This document shows positions 9,736-18,420 of a stretch of DNA of 64,000 bases, piece by piece (within the stretch, counting starts at the first letter, position 1; each line of letters opens with the position of its first letter). The notes below the pieces were generated by a model. That model was not told the origin of the DNA and did no database searches. It saw nothing but the letters and a program-made list of their open reading frames with translations. The position numbers and the translations under genes were made by a program. Source of the stretch: Crystallibacter permensis (GTDB lineage Bacteria > Actinomycetota > Actinomycetes > Actinomycetales > Micrococcaceae). The DNA is taken from contig NZ_JAODLR010000009.1 in NCBI RefSeq assembly GCF_025960875.1, forward strand, positions 1 through 64,000, read 5' to 3'.

Positions 9736-10716
9736 ATGGCCGGAAGCGTGCAGGCCGCCACCACGGCCGGTGATCTAGGGGCGACGGCGCTGGGCAGGGC
9801 TATATCGGACTACCTGCAGCACATGGCTGTCGAACGCGGGATGGCGGCCAATACCGTGGCAGCCTACCGTCGGGACCTGAAGCGGTACCAGCACTTCCTG
9901 GAACAGCGGCTGGTCGATGACCCGGCGAAAATCACCCGGCATGACGTCACCGCGTTCGCGCAGGTTCTCTCCGACGGATCGGATGGTGCGTCGGCACTGA
10001 GCGTCCGTTCCGCGGCACGGACCATCGTCGCGGTGCGTGGCCTGCACAAGTTCTGGAGCCTGGAGGGGATCAGCGCCACGGACCCGGCCACCGACGTCCA
10101 CCCGCCAATGCCGGGCAAACGCCTCCCCAAAGCCATCTCGGTCGGCGAAGTCACCCGGATCCTGGAAGCGGTCAGCACCGAAACCCCCACCGGCCAGCGA
10201 GACCGCGCGCTGCTCGAATTCCTCTACTCAACCGGGGCTCGGATCAGCGAGGCCGTCGGGCTCGACGTCGATGACGTGAGTGTCGAAACCATCGACGAGG
10301 GACCCGCCGTCGTACGTCTGCTGGGCAAGGGGTCGAAGGAGCGGCTGGTCCCGCTGGGGTCCTTCGCTGCCAAAGCCATTGACGACTATCTGGTCCGCGC
10401 CCGGCCGGGCATTGCCGCCAAAGGCCGCGGCACGCCTGCGCTCTTCCTGAACGCCCGTGGCGGACGGCTGAGCCGCCAGAGCGCCTGGACCATCCTGAAG
10501 ACGGCGGCCGAGAAGGCCGCCATTGGCCGGGACGTCTCACCGCACACGCTGCGGCATTCGTTTGCGACCCACCTGCTTGAAGGCGGCGCGGACGTGCGCG
10601 TGGTGCAGGAGCTGCTGGGGCATGCTTCGGTCACCACCACACAGGTGTACACCCTGGTCAGTGCAGACACATTGCGCGAAGTCTATGCTGCGGCCCATCC
10701 CCGCGCCCTGGGCTAG
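9736..10716 (+). CDS. xerD: Tyrosine recombinase XerD (chromosome dimer resolution)
   Basis: Encodes 326 aa. The N-terminal SAM-like core-binding domain spans about residues 17-120. The catalytic residues of tyrosine recombinases are visible: Arg169 (STGARISE), the Lys in [12 protein letters not shown], His270 and Arg273 ([12 protein letters not shown]), His296 ([11 protein letters not shown]) and nucleophile Tyr305. With XerC it resolves chromosome dimers at dif during division. Chromosomal synteny (pyrG, Nudix, xerD) favours XerD over a phage integrase. The N-terminus is ~15 residues longer than usual; later starts cannot be excluded. Confidence 0.92.
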   Translation: MAGSVQAATTAGDLGATALGRAISDYLQHMAVERGMAANTVAAYRRDLKRYQHFLEQRLVDDPAKITRHDVTAFAQVLSDGSDGASALSVRSAARTIVAVRGLHKFWSLEGISATDPATDVHPPMPGKRLPKAISVGEVTRILEAVSTETPTGQRDRALLEFLYSTGARISEAVGLDVDDVSVETIDEGPAVVRLLGKGSKERLVPLGSFAAKAIDDYLVRARPGIAAKGRGTPALFLNARGGRLSRQSAWTILKTAAEKAAIGRDVSPHTLRHSFATHLLEGGADVRVVQELLGHASVTTTQVYTLVSADTLREVYAAAHPRALG

Positions 10717-10743
10717 CAAGTTCGGGCTGCACTGGAGGGAGGA

Positions 10744-10755
10744 TAGACTCGGCTC
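10744..10755 (+). promoter_or_regulatory. Candidate promoter -10 of a leaderless mutT transcript
   Basis: TAGACT at 10744-10749 is followed by exactly 6 nt and then the ATG at 10756. TTCGGG at 10721-10726 lies 17 bp upstream as a weak -35. The AGGGAGGA stretch just before overlaps the -10 and could also act as a ribosome site on a longer transcript. Confidence 0.5.
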
Positions 10756-11244
10756 ATGACTGAAGTGGCCGTGGCTCTGTGCTTCCTAGTGCAGGAAAAG
10801 GACGGCGGACTTGCGGTCCTGCTGGGCCACAAGAAGTCCGGCTTCGGTACCGGAAAGGTCGTCGGTGTCGGCGGAAAACTCGAGCCGGGGGAGACAGCAC
10901 CGGAGGCTGCCTGCCGCGAAGTCATGGAAGAGACGGGCGTGACGGTCCGGCAGGAGGACCTGGAACCTGCAGGACGGATCCTGTTCGACTTTCCGTCACA
11001 GCCGCTCTGGAACATGGATGCAGCGCTTTTTGTCGCGCGCCGCTGGTCCGGCGAACCGGCAGAGTCCGAGGAGATAGCGCCGGAATGGTTCGGGCTGGAC
11101 GCGCTGCCGCTGGGACTCATGTGGCACGACGCCGGCACGTGGCTGCCCATGGCACTCACTGGCGGGATGCCCAACTTCCGCATCGTGCTCAACGACGACA
11201 ATGAAACCGCGGCCAGATTCGACCCCCTGGAACCCCTTCCTTAA
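10756..11244 (+). CDS. MTH1-like Nudix hydrolase (oxidised purine nucleotide diphosphatase)
   Basis: Encodes 162 aa. The Nudix box runs from GGKLEPGET to REVMEETGV. The surrounding pattern resembles MTH1: GFGTGKVVGVGGKLEPGET, then a later EWFGLDALPLGLMWHD segment corresponding to the MTH1 region that lines the nucleotide pocket. MTH1-type enzymes hydrolyse 8-oxo-dGTP and related oxidised nucleotides, keeping them out of DNA; the substrate here is inferred. It follows xerD by 39 nt but has its own candidate promoter, and it converges on prpC with a shared hairpin between. Confidence 0.85.
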   Translation: MTEVAVALCFLVQEKDGGLAVLLGHKKSGFGTGKVVGVGGKLEPGETAPEAACREVMEETGVTVRQEDLEPAGRILFDFPSQPLWNMDAALFVARRWSGEPAESEEIAPEWFGLDALPLGLMWHDAGTWLPMALTGGMPNFRIVLNDDNETAARFDPLEPLP

Positions 11245-11278
11245 AGCTCAGCGCTCTGCCGTAGACGCCGCTCAGAGG

Positions 11279-11329
11279 CCCGCAACGCAGGATGCCCGCC
11301 GGAAGTACGGCGGGCATCCTCCTTGCGGG
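11279..11329. terminator. Bidirectional terminator between mutT-like gene and prpC
   Basis: A perfect 11-bp stem (11290-11300 with 11309-11319, loop 11301-11308) is enclosed by a second 7-bp stem (CCCGCAA 11279-11285 with TTGCGGG 11323-11329). It lies between the ends of two converging genes and can fold in transcripts from both strands. Confidence 0.75.
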
Positions 11330-11338
11330 TGTTATCGG

Positions 11339-12481
11339 TCAGAGCGAACGCTGGTCCGGTCCGTTGTACTCGCTCAGCGGACGGATCAGTGAGTTTGCTT
11401 CGCGCTGTTCCATGATGTGTGCTGTCCAGCCGGTGATGCGGGCGGCGACGAACAGCGGAGTGAACGTCTGCGTGTCGAAGCCCATCAGGTGGTACGTCGG
11501 TCCGGCCGGATAGTCCAGGTTCGGCTTGATGTTCTTCTTCTCGGCCATGGCCGATTCCAGCGCCGTGTACAGTTCGGCCAGGTCCGGCCGGTCGTAGTAG
11601 GCGATCATCTTGTCCAGGGCGGCCTTCATGGTCGGGACGCGGGAATCGCCCTTCTTGTAGACACGGTGTCCGAACCCCATGATCTTCTTCTTGGTGGCCA
11701 GGGCATCCTCCAGCCACGCCTGCGCGCGCCGGGTGATGTCGCCGCCTTCGGTGCCGATCTCTTCAAAGGTGTCCATGACGGCCTCATTGGCGCCGCCGTG
11801 GAGCGGGCCCTTGAGGGCCCCGATGGCCCCGGTAACCGCGGAATGAAGATCAGCCAGGGTCGAGGTGATGACGCGCGCCGTGAAGGTCGAGGCGTTGAAC
11901 GAGTGCTCGGCGTAGAGAATCATCGAGACGTTGAAGGCTTCGATCACCTCGGGGGCGGCTTCCTCGCCGAAGGTCATGTAGAGGAAGTTGGCCGAGTAGT
12001 CCAGATCCTCGCGGGGCTCGACGACGTCCTGGCCGCGCCGGCGGCGCTGGTCGTAGGCGACAACGGCGGGGAACGCGGCGAAGAGGTCCTTGGCCTTGGC
12101 CAGGTTCGCTTCCGGCGACGAGTCCTCCGAGCGCGGATGCCTTGCCCCGATGACGCTCGCCGCAGTCCGGCACACGTCCATGGGGTGGGACGATGTCGGC
12201 AGCGTATCGATGACGGACTTGACCACCGGGTCCAGCGCCCGCCCGGAGCGCTCGTGGGCGGTAAATTCAGCCAGCTCCGCGTTGGTAGGAAGTTCGCCGT
12301 GCCAGAGCAGATAGGCAACCTGCTCGAAACTGCACTGGGCTGCCAGATCCTGGACCGGGTAACCGCGGTAGAGGAGGGAATTTGTGTCCGCGTTGACTTT
12401 GGAAATGCGGGTGGTGTCGGCGACCACGCCGGCAAGTCCCTTATGTATCTGCGGTGCTTCTGTGGTTGCTTCGCTGGTCAT
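11339..12481 (-). CDS. prpC: 2-methylcitrate synthase / citrate synthase
   Basis: Encodes 380 aa of the citrate synthase family. It condenses propionyl-CoA with oxaloacetate to 2-methylcitrate. Catalytic regions are visible: the His of GPLHGGANEAVM, the GFGHRVYKKGDSR motif, and the RPDLAELYTALE region near the active-site Asp. The length of 380 aa is typical of PrpC rather than of the ~430-aa GltA type. It is the third gene after prpD and prpB, with AGGAGT upstream of the ATG and a 30-nt gap from prpB. Side activity with acetyl-CoA is common in this family. Confidence 0.92.
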   Translation of the reverse strand: MTSEATTEAPQIHKGLAGVVADTTRISKVNADTNSLLYRGYPVQDLAAQCSFEQVAYLLWHGELPTNAELAEFTAHERSGRALDPVVKSVIDTLPTSSHPMDVCRTAASVIGARHPRSEDSSPEANLAKAKDLFAAFPAVVAYDQRRRRGQDVVEPREDLDYSANFLYMTFGEEAAPEVIEAFNVSMILYAEHSFNASTFTARVITSTLADLHSAVTGAIGALKGPLHGGANEAVMDTFEEIGTEGGDITRRAQAWLEDALATKKKIMGFGHRVYKKGDSRVPTMKAALDKMIAYYDRPDLAELYTALESAMAEKKNIKPNLDYPAGPTYHLMGFDTQTFTPLFVAARITGWTAHIMEQREANSLIRPLSEYNGPDQRSL

Positions 12482-12511
12482 AGCGACTCCTTTATCAAGA
12501 CAGCGATGCCG

Positions 12512-13417
12512 TCAGTGTTGTCCGGGTACCTGGAAGTTGAAGACCGAGGTGTCGAAGTGGTTATAAGCTTCATAATCCACCAATTCGTACAAACGTGCAC
12601 GGGTCAGCATGTTTTCCACGTCGGTTTGCTGCGAACCCTTGGCCTTGATGGTGTCCAAAGTACGTTCCGCGGCACCCATGGCGCTGCGCAGCAGCGTTAC
12701 CGGATAGATGACAATGTTGACGCCGGCAGAGGCCAGTTGCTCGGTGGTGAACAGCTCGCTCTTGCCGAACTCGGTCATATTTGCCAGCACCGGTACGTCC
12801 ACCGCGTCGCGGATAGCCTGGAACTCCTCCAGGCTGCGCATTGCTTCCGGGAAGATGGCGTCGGCACCCGCATCCACCAGCGCCTTGGCACGATCCTGCG
12901 CTGCCTCGATGCCGTCCACGGCCCGGATATCGGTCCGGGCCATGATCAGGAAGTTGGGATCGCGGCGGGCATCGGCGGCGGCCCGGATGCGCTTGGTGGC
13001 CGTGTCCAGATCCACCACGTTCTTGCCGTCCAGGTGGCCGCAGCGCTTCGGATTGAACTGGTCCTCGATATGGCAGCCGGCCAGCCCGGCGTTTTCGAGT
13101 TCCTGGATGCTGCGGGCCACGTTCATGGGCTCGCCGAAGCCGGTGTCGGCGTCGACGATGGCAGGCAACTCGGTCATCCGCGCGATCTGACCTGCCCGGG
13201 TAGCCACTTCGGTCAGCGTGGTCAGCCCGATGTCCGGCAGGCCCAGGTCATTGGCCAGCACGGCGCCCGAAATATAGACACCGTTGAAGCCCTTCTCTTC
13301 GATCAGGCGAGCCGACAGCGGGTTGAAGGCACCCGGAAACTGCTGGATGGTGCCTGAGGCCAGGCCTTCGCGCAGCGCTACGCGCTTCTGCTCGGGGGTG
13401 GTTTTGGCGTAGAGCAT
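12512..13417 (-). CDS. prpB: 2-methylisocitrate lyase
   Basis: Encodes 301 aa of the isocitrate lyase/PEP mutase family; splits 2-methylisocitrate into pyruvate and succinate. The signature KRCGH with the catalytic Cys at residue 126 is present, as are DADTGFG metal-binding residues and the IEDQ motif. The ATG starts on the base immediately after the prpD TAA, so the two genes are tightly coupled; the ribosome site (GAAGGGGA) lies inside prpD. Confidence 0.95.
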   Translation of the reverse strand: MLYAKTTPEQKRVALREGLASGTIQQFPGAFNPLSARLIEEKGFNGVYISGAVLANDLGLPDIGLTTLTEVATRAGQIARMTELPAIVDADTGFGEPMNVARSIQELENAGLAGCHIEDQFNPKRCGHLDGKNVVDLDTATKRIRAAADARRDPNFLIMARTDIRAVDGIEAAQDRAKALVDAGADAIFPEAMRSLEEFQAIRDAVDVPVLANMTEFGKSELFTTEQLASAGVNIVIYPVTLLRSAMGAAERTLDTIKAKGSQQTDVENMLTRARLYELVDYEAYNHFDTSVFNFQVPGQH

Positions 13418-14953
13418 TTAGAAAATCCCCTTCGGTCCGGCGCTCAGGTCGATCACGCCGTCGGCCGCAGCAATGTTGAGCTGGTCCAGCTCGCCCGCGC
13501 CAAGTTCAGGCAGACGTTCGACGGCGGCGAGGAACCTATCGATCTCGGCCTCCTCGACCAGGCGGTTGCCGTTCTGACCGGCAGCCAGTGTGCGCAGTTT
13601 ATTGATGTACTGCTCGCGGGCGAACGGGCGGGCACCCAACGGGTGGGCGTCGGCAACGGCAATCTCATCCACAATGGTGCTGCCGTCCTTGAGCGTGATC
13701 TCCACGCGGCCACCGAAGGCCTTTTCGCTGATGTCCAGCGAATGGTAGCGGCGGGTCCATTCCTGGTCTTCTTCCGTAGTCACCTTGTGCCAGAGGTCCA
13801 CGGTGTCGGAACGGCCGGCGCGTTCCGGGCTGTAGGAATCGACGTGATGCCAATTTCCGTCCTGCAGGGCGACGGTGAAGATGTACGGGATGGAGTGGTC
13901 CAGCGTTTCCCGCGAGGCGCTCGGATCGTACTTCTGCGGGTCGTTCGCACCGGAGCCAATGACATAGTGCGTGTGGTGCGAGGTGTGGATGACGATCTTG
14001 TCCACGTTCGCCGGGTCCGTGGCTTCCGGGTGCTCAGTGTGCAGCTTGCGGGCCAGGTCGATCAAGGCCTGCGCCTGGTATTCGGCCGAGTGCTCCTTGG
14101 TGTAGGTATCGAGGATGGCTCGCTTGGCTTCCCCGTCGGCGGGCAGCGGCACCTCGTAGGCGGCCTCCGGACCGTCGAGCATCCAGGCAATCACACCGTC
14201 TTCGCCTTCGTAGATCGGCACCGGCGAGGTCTGCCCGCGCATGGCCCGGTCAACGGCTTCCACTGCCATCTTGCCGGCGAAGGCCGGTGCGTGGGCCTTC
14301 CACGTGGAAATCTCGCCCTTGCGGGACTGGCGGGTCGCCGTCGTCGTATGCAGTGCCTGGCCCACAGCCTGGAAGATGGTTTCGACGTCGAGACCCAGCA
14401 GGGTGCCGATGCCGGCTGCGGCGGACGGGCCGAGATGGGCGACGTGGTCTATCTTGTGCTTGTGCAGGCAGATGGCCTTCACCAGATCCACCTGGATTTC
14501 GTAGCCGGTGGCGATCCCGCGCACGAGGTCGCGTCCGTTGGCACCGGTGTGCTGTGCGACGGCGAGAATGGGCGGAATGTTATCGCCCGGGTGGGAGTAC
14601 TCGGCGGCGAGGAAGGTGTCGTGGTAGTCCAGTTCGCGCACGGCGACGCCGTTGGCCCAGGCTGCCCACTCCGGCGAGGTCTTGCCGGCCACGCCGTAGA
14701 TCCCTGCTCCGTTGCCGTTCACCGAGACCGGATGGCTCAGGGCCTGGGAACGGGCAGCAACGATCGGGCCGCGGTTCAGCGAGGCAACAGCCACGGAGGC
14801 GTTGTCGATGATGCGGTTGATGACCATATCGGTCACGTCGTCGCTGACTTCCACCGGATCGACGGCGACCTTGGCGATCTTGTAGGCAAGCTGGTCTTGC
14901 CGCGGAAGGTTCTCTTCACTGCGGTGGACACGGACTTTATGGTTGACGGTCAT
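13418..14953 (-). CDS. prpD: 2-methylcitrate dehydratase
   Basis: Encodes 511 aa of the MmgE/PrpD family, which dehydrates 2-methylcitrate to 2-methyl-cis-aconitate. Family features include the N-terminal [18 protein letters not shown] helix, [28 protein letters not shown] with the HDTF active-site segment, and [24 protein letters not shown] precedes the ATG, which overlaps the prpR stop (ATGA). No separate aconitase-type AcnD/PrpF pair is present, so hydration to 2-methylisocitrate must use a housekeeping aconitase elsewhere. Confidence 0.94.
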   Translation of the reverse strand: MTVNHKVRVHRSEENLPRQDQLAYKIAKVAVDPVEVSDDVTDMVINRIIDNASVAVASLNRGPIVAARSQALSHPVSVNGNGAGIYGVAGKTSPEWAAWANGVAVRELDYHDTFLAAEYSHPGDNIPPILAVAQHTGANGRDLVRGIATGYEIQVDLVKAICLHKHKIDHVAHLGPSAAAGIGTLLGLDVETIFQAVGQALHTTTATRQSRKGEISTWKAHAPAFAGKMAVEAVDRAMRGQTSPVPIYEGEDGVIAWMLDGPEAAYEVPLPADGEAKRAILDTYTKEHSAEYQAQALIDLARKLHTEHPEATDPANVDKIVIHTSHHTHYVIGSGANDPQKYDPSASRETLDHSIPYIFTVALQDGNWHHVDSYSPERAGRSDTVDLWHKVTTEEDQEWTRRYHSLDISEKAFGGRVEITLKDGSTIVDEIAVADAHPLGARPFAREQYINKLRTLAAGQNGNRLVEEAEIDRFLAAVERLPELGAGELDQLNIAAADGVIDLSAGPKGIF

Positions 14954-15606
14954 GAGGCTGTCCTCTCGGCTGACGGTTGGGTGGTTTTGAGATGTTCAAG
15001 GCTTTGGTACAGATGTACTGCGGTGGCCGCGGCAGCGAGCTGCCCGTCCCCGGCGGCGATGGCCCCGGCGATGTTGGCGTGCTCAGTGGCTGCTGCCAGC
15101 AGGCGTTCGGGATTGTCCTTGGCCAGCCGGCGGATCCGAACCAGATGCACCCGCAGGTTTTTCAGGGCCTGCAGCAGGTAGGCGTTGCCGATGGCTTCGT
15201 CAATGGCCCGGTCCAGCCGGCCCACGAGTGCGTAGTAGTCATGGCGGGCCGGATCATCCCCGCGCAGCAGCTGGGCCGCCGAGGCGAACTCCTGCTGCAG
15301 GCGATTGAAGACGGCAGGATCCCCACGCCGTGCCGCCAGGGACGCGGCCTGGCACTCCAGTGCGGTGCGGAGTTCGAAGAGTTCGGCAGCGGTATCCAGC
15401 GAGATGGCTGTGACGACGACGCCGCGGCCGCTGTGCGGGGCAGCCAGGCCTTCGGCAGTCAGCCGTCCCAGCGCTTCACGCAGGGGAGTGCGGGAGACCC
15501 CGAGCCGCTCGGCCTGTTCCACTTCGCCGAGGACAGTGCCCGGCGGCAGCCGCCACTCCACGATGTCTTCGCGCAAGGCCCAATAGGCACGTTCGCTGGC
15601 ACGCAT
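14950..15606 (-). CDS. prpR: GntR/FadR-type transcription regulator of the propionate genes
   Basis: Encodes 218 aa. An N-terminal winged helix-turn-helix ([28 protein letters not shown]) precedes an FCD-type helical ligand domain ([20 protein letters not shown], with conserved His residues near [11 protein letters not shown] and ATEHANI). The ATG at 15606 has GGGAGG 5 nt upstream; a GTG at 15612 is an alternative. It is the first gene of prpR-prpD-prpB-prpC, so autoregulation is likely. The symbol is assigned by position; it is not homologous to the sigma-54-type enterobacterial PrpR. Effector unknown, perhaps a 2-methylcitrate-cycle intermediate. Confidence 0.85.
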   Translation of the reverse strand: MRASERAYWALREDIVEWRLPPGTVLGEVEQAERLGVSRTPLREALGRLTAEGLAAPHSGRGVVVTAISLDTAAELFELRTALECQAASLAARRGDPAVFNRLQQEFASAAQLLRGDDPARHDYYALVGRLDRAIDEAIGNAYLLQALKNLRVHLVRIRRLAKDNPERLLAAATEHANIAGAIAAGDGQLAAAATAVHLYQSLEHLKTTQPSAERTAS

Positions 15607-15652
15607 TGGCACCTCCCGTTCTGCAGGTCGTGGTGAATTCGACTACAGCACC

Positions 15653-15680
15653 AGTGTATACACAGCAGGGCGGGAATCAA
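15653..15680 (-). promoter_or_regulatory. prpR-prpDBC promoter with TGTATACA operator on its -10
   Basis: On the minus strand TTGATT (15680-15675) is separated by 16 bp from TACACT (15658-15653). The palindrome GTGTATACAC (15654-15663) overlaps the -10, so a bound FCD-GntR repressor would block RNA polymerase. Leader to the ATG is about 40 nt. Confidence 0.55.
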
Positions 15681-15717
15681 GGGATGATGGGGATTTCTTG
15701 GTGAATCAACGCAAAAA

Positions 15718-15761
15718 TGTATACAGAGGTCTTGTTTGCCGCCGGTTTAGGCCGATAGTAT
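15718..15761 (+). promoter_or_regulatory. prpE promoter with second TGTATACA operator
   Basis: TTGTTT (15732-15737) and TAGTAT (15756-15761) form a candidate promoter with 18-bp spacing. TGTATACA at 15718-15725 lies just upstream of the -35 and repeats the core found at 15655-15662. The centres are 63 bp apart, about six helical turns, so both sites face the same side of the DNA. Confidence 0.5.
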
Positions 15762-15797
15762 GGCGAGCATCACAACGAAGCTTCGAAAGGGATCAGC

Positions 15798-17690
15798 GTG
15801 GACAGTTACCGCACTATGTACGAGGCCAGTTGCGATGAGCCGGAGAAGTTCTGGCTGGATGCAGCCTCGGCCATCCAGTGGGACCAGGCCCCTGCCCAAG
15901 CTCTCGACGACGGCAACCCGCCGATCTACCGCTGGTTTCCGGACGGCGAGCTCAACACCAGCGTCAACGCCCTGGACCGCCATGTTGCCGCCGGCCGCGG
16001 CGGGGATACCGCCCTGATCTATGATTCGGCGATGCTGGGGCTGCAGCGCAGCTACACCTACCAGGAAATGCTGTCCGAGGTAGAGCGCTTTGCGGGGGTG
16101 CTGCGCGGCCGGGGAGTGGGGCGCGGTGACCGGGTCATCATCTACATGCCCATGATTCCCGAGGCCGCCGTGGCCATGCTGGCGGTAGCCCGGCTCGGTG
16201 CGATCCATTCAGTGGTGTTCGGCGGATTTGCGGCACAGGAACTCGCCGCCCGGATTGATGATGCACGCCCCTCGGCCATTGTGACCACCAGCGGCGGAAT
16301 CGAACCGTCGCGCCGGATCGAGTACCTGCCGGCGGTCGCCGAGGCCATCGCGTTGGCAGATCACACCGTTGCCGATGTGATCGTCAAGGCACGGGAAGGT
16401 TTCCAACACGGCGTCGAGGACTTCATGGCCGCCGGCACCGTATGGCATGACTGGGATGCGCTGGCGGCAACAGCCGAGCCGGCCGGGCCGGTATCCGTCA
16501 AGGCGACCGATCCGCTCTACATTCTCTATACCTCCGGCACCACCGGGGCACCAAAGGGCGTGGTGCGGGACAACGGCTCCCATGCGGTGGCCATGGCGTG
16601 GTCGATGAAGAACATCTACAACGTTGGCCCAGGCGACGTCATGTGGACCGCTTCCGACGTCGGGTGGGTGGTGGGGCACTCCTACATCGTTTATGGACCC
16701 CTGATCGCCGGGGCCACCACAGTGCTGTACGAAGGCAAGCCGGTAGGTACCCCGGATGCCGGCGCATTCTGGCGCGTGGTCCAGGACCATCGTGTGGATG
16801 TTCTCTTTACCGCCCCCACTGCGCTGCGGGCCATCCGGAAGGCCGATCCGGCCGCGGAGCGGGTCAAGGACTATGACATCTCCTCCCTGCGGACGCTGTT
16901 TGCGGCGGGGGAGCGGTTGGATCCGGAGACCTACGAGTGGATTTCGGCTGCCCTGCAGGTGCCGGTGATCGACCACTGGTGGCAGACGGAGACCGGCTGG
17001 GCGATCGCCGCGAATCCGCTCGGCGTGGAGCAGCTCCCGGTCAAGGCGGGATCGCCCACCGTGCCGGTGCCGGGGTACCGGCTGGAAATCGTCGACGCCG
17101 GCGGGCAGCCGGTGCCGCCCGGCACTGAAGGCAACATCGTGCTGCGGCTGCCGCTGCCGCCGGGAACCCTGACAACGCTGTGGGGCAACGACGAGCGGTA
17201 CATCCGGTCCTACCTGGACATCTTCGACGGGTACTACACGACGGGGGACTCAGGCTATCTGGACGAGGATGGCTATCTGTTCGTGATGGGCCGCACCGAC
17301 GACGTCATCAACGTCTCCGGCCACCGGCTTTCCACCGGGGCCATGGAACAGGCCGTGGCGCGGCACCCGGTGGTGGCCGAATGCGCCGTTGTCGGTATCG
17401 CGGATGACCTCAAGGGGCAGCGTCCCAGCGGGTTTGTGGTGCTCAAAGCCGGCAGCGAGATGGAGCAGGACCAGCTTCAACGGGAACTGGTGGACCTGGT
17501 GCGCTCGCAGATCGGGCCGGTGGCGGACTTCAAGGAGGTACGGATCGTGGCCGCACTTCCGAAGACGCGGTCAGGCAAGATCCTGCGCAAAACCATGCGG
17601 CAGATCGCCGACGGCGAGGCGTACACGGTGCCCTCCACCATCGAGGATCCGCTGGTGATTGACGACCTGGTGCGCCTGCTGCGTTCCTAG
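15798..17690 (+). CDS. prpE: Propionyl-CoA synthetase
   Basis: Encodes 630 aa of the acyl-adenylate family; activates propionate with ATP and CoA. The P-loop-like motif YTSGTTGAPKG is present, with WWQTETGW and the A10 motif KTRSGKILRKT whose lysine is needed for adenylation and is a common acetylation site. The GTG at 15798 has GAAAGG 7 nt upstream. It is divergent from prpR-prpDBC and feeds PrpC with propionyl-CoA. An acetyl-CoA synthetase role is possible, but the locus points to propionate. Confidence 0.9.
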   Translation: MDSYRTMYEASCDEPEKFWLDAASAIQWDQAPAQALDDGNPPIYRWFPDGELNTSVNALDRHVAAGRGGDTALIYDSAMLGLQRSYTYQEMLSEVERFAGVLRGRGVGRGDRVIIYMPMIPEAAVAMLAVARLGAIHSVVFGGFAAQELAARIDDARPSAIVTTSGGIEPSRRIEYLPAVAEAIALADHTVADVIVKAREGFQHGVEDFMAAGTVWHDWDALAATAEPAGPVSVKATDPLYILYTSGTTGAPKGVVRDNGSHAVAMAWSMKNIYNVGPGDVMWTASDVGWVVGHSYIVYGPLIAGATTVLYEGKPVGTPDAGAFWRVVQDHRVDVLFTAPTALRAIRKADPAAERVKDYDISSLRTLFAAGERLDPETYEWISAALQVPVIDHWWQTETGWAIAANPLGVEQLPVKAGSPTVPVPGYRLEIVDAGGQPVPPGTEGNIVLRLPLPPGTLTTLWGNDERYIRSYLDIFDGYYTTGDSGYLDEDGYLFVMGRTDDVINVSGHRLSTGAMEQAVARHPVVAECAVVGIADDLKGQRPSGFVVLKAGSEMEQDQLQRELVDLVRSQIGPVADFKEVRIVAALPKTRSGKILRKTMRQIADGEAYTVPSTIEDPLVIDDLVRLLRS

Positions 17691-17706
17691 CCCCGGCTCG
17701 CCGGCA

Positions 17707-18420
17707 TCACGCCCGGCGCCAGGTGTATTCGAATTCCGGCCGCCCCCGCGTGCCGTAGCGGGGGGACCGGAGGGCAGCGTTCTGCTCCGCAAGGTGTTCC
17801 AGATAGCGGCGTGCGGTCACCCGCGACATACCCAGCTGTTCGGTAACCTCAACCGCCGAGATGGGGGACTGGCTGCTTTTCAGCAGCGTGATAACGCTTT
17901 GCAGGGTCTCTTCGGAAAAGCCTTTGGGCAGCGTGGCCGCGGCCGGGGTGCGCAACGCGGCGAACGCACGGTCCACAGCCTCCTGGGTCGTGGCGCTGCC
18001 GTGCTGGGCTAGGCTGTCCCGGAACTGCCGGTAGTGATGGAGTTTGTCGCTGAAAGCCGCGAAGGTGAACGGCTTGATCAGGTACTGCGCAATGCCGGAT
18101 GAAATCGCCTTGCGGACAATCGGCAGCTCCCGGACCGCGGTCACGGCGATGATTTCCACGGGCAGGCCGGAACCGCGGATTCTGCGCAGGATGTCCAGTC
18201 CGTGTATATCCGGCAGGTTCATGTCCAGCAGCACCAGATCGACGGCGACGGCGGACTCCTTCTGCCGTCCGGGGGACAGCCCGAGGAACGCCAGGGCCTC
18301 CGAACCCGTGCGCGCCACACCGGCGAGCTGGAAGCCATCGATCCGCCGGACGTACTCCGCGTGGGCTGCGGCTGCCACGGATTCGTCTTCGACCACGAGG
18401 ACGCGGATCGGATCAGGCAT
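17707..18420 (-). CDS. CitB/DcuR-type response regulator
   Basis: Encodes 237 aa starting MPDPIRVLVVEDES. The receiver domain has the phospho-acceptor Asp in VLLDMNLPDIHG and the conserved Lys in YLIKPFTFAAF. The C-terminal DNA-binding domain contains SAVEVTEQLGMSRVTARRYLEHL, an HTH of the CitB family. It overlaps the end of the sensor kinase by 8 nt. The pair probably senses extracellular di- or tricarboxylates and activates the divergent dctA gene. A longer frame to 18501 is rejected because it runs into the kinase gene. Confidence 0.88.
   Translation of the reverse strand: MPDPIRVLVVEDESVAAAAHAEYVRRIDGFQLAGVARTGSEALAFLGLSPGRQKESAVAVDLVLLDMNLPDIHGLDILRRIRGSGLPVEIIAVTAVRELPIVRKAISSGIAQYLIKPFTFAAFSDKLHHYRQFRDSLAQHGSATTQEAVDRAFAALRTPAAATLPKGFSEETLQSVITLLKSSQSPISAVEVTEQLGMSRVTARRYLEHLAEQNAALRSPRYGTRGRPEFEYTWRRA

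Noticed and set aside
9736-10716. Phage integrase marking a mobile element
   Set aside because: The gene sits in the conserved pyrG-Nudix-xerD order, has no att-like repeats beside it and no phage genes follow.
11339-12481. Main TCA-cycle citrate synthase
   Set aside because: The 380-aa length and operon with prpB and prpD fit 2-methylcitrate synthase better.
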